Origin: Boseongicola sp. SB0675_bin_26
GTDB taxonomy: Bacteria > Pseudomonadota > Alphaproteobacteria > Rhodobacterales > Rhodobacteraceae
Assembly: GCA_009843725.1 (NCBI GenBank)
Contig: VYCX01000058.1
Coordinates: 1 to 6,386, forward strand
DNA length: 6,386 bases
Direction: 5' to 3'
Part shown: positions 4,776-6,386 of the stretch, in pieces
Position numbering within the stretch: the first letter of the stretch is position 1
Layout of the letters: the number at the start of each line of letters is the position of its first letter
Notes under the pieces: generated by a model
The model's database searches: none
What the model was told of the DNA's origin: nothing
The model's input: only the letters and a program-made list of their open reading frames with translations
Position numbers and translations under genes: made by a program

Positions 4776-6386
4776 TCAGATGTCCACCTCTATGGCGCCA
4801 CTCGGCTCGGCTGCGCGAGACTGGCACAGTATGATGGAGTCCTTGCGTTGCGCAGCCGACAGCACGAAGTCGCGATGCTCGACGTCACCTGCGATCAGGC
4901 CGCACTTGCAGACGCCGCAAAGCCCGTCCGAGCACTTCACGTCAACGGAAATGCCGTGTTCGGTCAAGATATCGGTCGCGCTCCTGTCCGCGGGCACTTC
5001 AAGTGCGATCCCGGAACGGATGAGCTTCAGCGTGAACGGGTGATTTTCGTACTCTGGAAGCTCGGGAACCGAGAAGTACTCGAGATGGCGTGCCTCTTCC
5101 GGAAAGCCCTGCCGTTCGGCGGCTTCGATGACGGCGGACATGTAGCGATCCGGACCGCATGTGTACACGTGGGTTCCATCCGAGTACGGTCCGAGAACGC
5201 AATTCAAGTCCGCCCGGCTGCCTTCGTCGGAGACGTGCAGTGTGACATGCTCGGCCCAGGGCATGGCAAGGAGGTCATCAAGGTAGGCGGCCTTGTCACG
5301 CGACGGCACCGAATAATGAAGCGTGAAGTCACGGCCGAGCTCATGCAGACGATGCCCCATGGCCACCATTGGCGTGACCCCGATTCCGCCGCCCATGAGA
5401 AGCGTCCGCTTGGCACTTTCCTCAAGAGGGAAGTGATTGATCGGCTTCGACAGGAAGACCCGGCGACCTTCCGTGAATATCCGATGCAGCAGCGTCGAGC
5501 CGCCGCGCCCGTCATTTTCCCGCAGGACACCGATCTGATAGACCGAACGGTCTTTCGGATCGCCGGACATTGAGTATTGCCGAAGAAATTCCGGCGCCAC
5601 GACGATGTCCAGGTGCGCGCCTGCCGTCCATTCGGGCAGGTCGCGGCCATCAGGGTCGCGGAACTCATAGATCGTTACGTCGCCACCGCGGGCATCGACC
5701 TTCGACACGACCATCTTCAGGACCGGACTGTCCGCATGGTCAAGAACTTCGTGCGCGAGACCCTCGGTGTCGCCGCGCTCGAGACGCGCCTTGTATGCCT
5801 CTGGCGTCAGCATGGCCTCGTAGGCCTCGATCCCCGACTCGCGGTCCATCGGAAAGGGGTACGGCCAGGGTGGCGGCGTGAGATGTGCCGGATAGACTGC
5901 CAGCGTCTGGTCCTCGTATTTCAGGTCAAGCTCCCGCTGCAGGTCGCGGGCGTTCACCGGCACGCGTGCGGGCCGATAGCCGCCGTCTTCCTCGATCCCG
6001 ATGTCCCACCACCACTTCTTGATCGGGTTGAGACCGCCGTTGCCAAGCCGGTCATCCAGGCGCGCAAGGGCAGGAGCAAACGCCGGCACGTTCATGGCAG
6101 CCCAGCGGAAGGGCTTCTCGGCAAACAGTCCTTCAAGATTCCACGGGCAGGTCTTCATGCACCTGCCGCACATGGCACCGCCAGGTGTCGTGATGCGGTA
6201 GGTTGCGCATTTCTGGCTGTCGGACTTCCAGATCTCGTATCCGTTGAACATCAGCTTCGGACCCGCCGTGATCGCGCCTGACGGACACTCCCGCGCGCAC
6301 TTGTTGCACGCCTCGCAAAATGCCTGGAGACCGAAGTCAATTGGCTTGTCATGGGCGAGCGGCATGTCCGTGGTCACGACGCCCGA
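4776..6386 (-). CDS. Reductase-fused reductive dehalogenase (C-terminal part; runs off right edge)
   Basis: A corrinoid/iron-sulfur enzyme that removes halogen from (probably aromatic) organohalides using electrons from NAD(P)H. The visible 536 residues hold the electron-transfer half. Numbering from the GTG at 6377: a dicluster ferredoxin domain with CEACNKCARECP (Cys21, 24, 27, 31), Cys57 and CGRCMKTCP (Cys70, 73, 77); a linker with KKWWWDIGIEEDGGYRP; then a phthalate-dioxygenase-reductase-like module with flavin-binding RQYSM (266-270), nucleotide-binding GGGIGVTPM (329-337), HVYTCGPDRYM (403-413) and a plant-type [2Fe-2S] site CSDGLCGVC plus Cys518. The frame is open past 6377 to the edge (SGVV precedes TTDMPLAHDKPIDFG), so the true start and the cobalamin-binding catalytic domain lie outside. 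This order matches self-sufficient, soluble aerobic dehalogenases such as BhbA (bromo-hydroxybenzoate). The substrate cannot be set from this part. A quinone-dependent respiratory RdhA is unlikely, since those lack the fused reductase. Confidence 0.88.
   Translation of the reverse strand, partial: SGVVTTDMPLAHDKPIDFGLQAFCEACNKCARECPSGAITAGPKLMFNGYEIWKSDSQKCATYRITTPGGAMCGRCMKTCPWNLEGLFAEKPFRWAAMNVPAFAPALARLDDRLGNGGLNPIKKWWWDIGIEEDGGYRPARVPVNARDLQRELDLKYEDQTLAVYPAHLTPPPWPYPFPMDRESGIEAYEAMLTPEAYKARLERGDTEGLAHEVLDHADSPVLKMVVSKVDARGGDVTIYEFRDPDGRDLPEWTAGAHLDIVVAPEFLRQYSMSGDPKDRSVYQIGVLRENDGRGGSTLLHRIFTEGRRVFLSKPINHFPLEESAKRTLLMGGGIGVTPMVAMGHRLHELGRDFTLHYSVPSRDKAAYLDDLLAMPWAEHVTLHVSDEGSRADLNCVLGPYSDGTHVYTCGPDRYMSAVIEAAERQGFPEEARHLEYFSVPELPEYENHPFTLKLIRSGIALEVPADRSATDILTEHGISVDVKCSDGLCGVCKCGLIAGDVEHRDFVLSAAQRKDSIILCQSRAAEPSGAIEVDI

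Noticed and set aside
4848..6281. Two long plus-strand frames (4848-5573 and 5577-6281)
   Set aside because: They lie opposite the dehalogenase-reductase gene, whose metal, flavin and nucleotide motifs are continuous on the minus strand. These are antisense shadows.
6375..6377. GTG at 6377 as the true start of the oxidoreductase
   Set aside because: The frame stays open to the window edge, and the residues just before it continue the dehalogenase sequence. A start here would also leave no room for the catalytic domain expected in this family.

Overview
The window looks like a stretch of accessory, defence-type DNA from a GC-rich alphaproteobacterium, most likely a marine member of the Rhodobacteraceae. 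This placement is inferred from base composition, the style of the Ndk protein, and a self-sufficient (reductase-fused) reductive dehalogenase, a type I associate with aerobic marine proteobacteria. No rRNA, tRNA, CRISPR array, transposase or integrase is visible.

Left part (1-950, minus strand): a HipBA-type toxin-antitoxin operon. hipB (787 to 449) encodes a Cro/C1-type antitoxin-repressor. hipA starts inside the end of hipB (8-base overlap) and runs off the left edge after 152 codons. Upstream of hipB is an AT-rich control region with four 16-bp near-palindromes spaced 37-41 bp apart. They read as a four-site operator array over the promoter, in the manner of E. coli hipBA.

Middle (934-2565): about 730 bases with no convincing gene, although five of six frames are open over part of it, then ndk (nucleoside diphosphate kinase, 1668-2090, plus strand), the only housekeeping gene. 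It is followed by about 440 bases without a gene that hold a cluster of stem-loops.

Right of that (2529-4562, plus strand): a two-gene ATPase + HNH nuclease operon that resembles the Septu (PtuA/PtuB) anti-phage system. A near-consensus sigma-70 promoter ends seven bases before the ATPase start codon, so the transcript is predicted to be leaderless. The nuclease start overlaps the ATPase stop as TGATG. No reverse transcriptase is present, so this is not a complete retron.

Right end (4776 to the edge, minus strand): the C-terminal 536 residues of a reductive dehalogenase fused to a phthalate-dioxygenase-reductase-like module (two [4Fe-4S] clusters, FMN, NADH, plant-type [2Fe-2S]). The cobalamin-binding catalytic half lies beyond the right edge. 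It converges on the ATPase/HNH operon across 213 bases that hold two hairpins.

Taken together, a core gene (ndk) sits between a toxin-antitoxin module and a putative anti-phage module, next to a xenobiotic-catabolism gene. This layout fits an insertion hot spot or small defence island.
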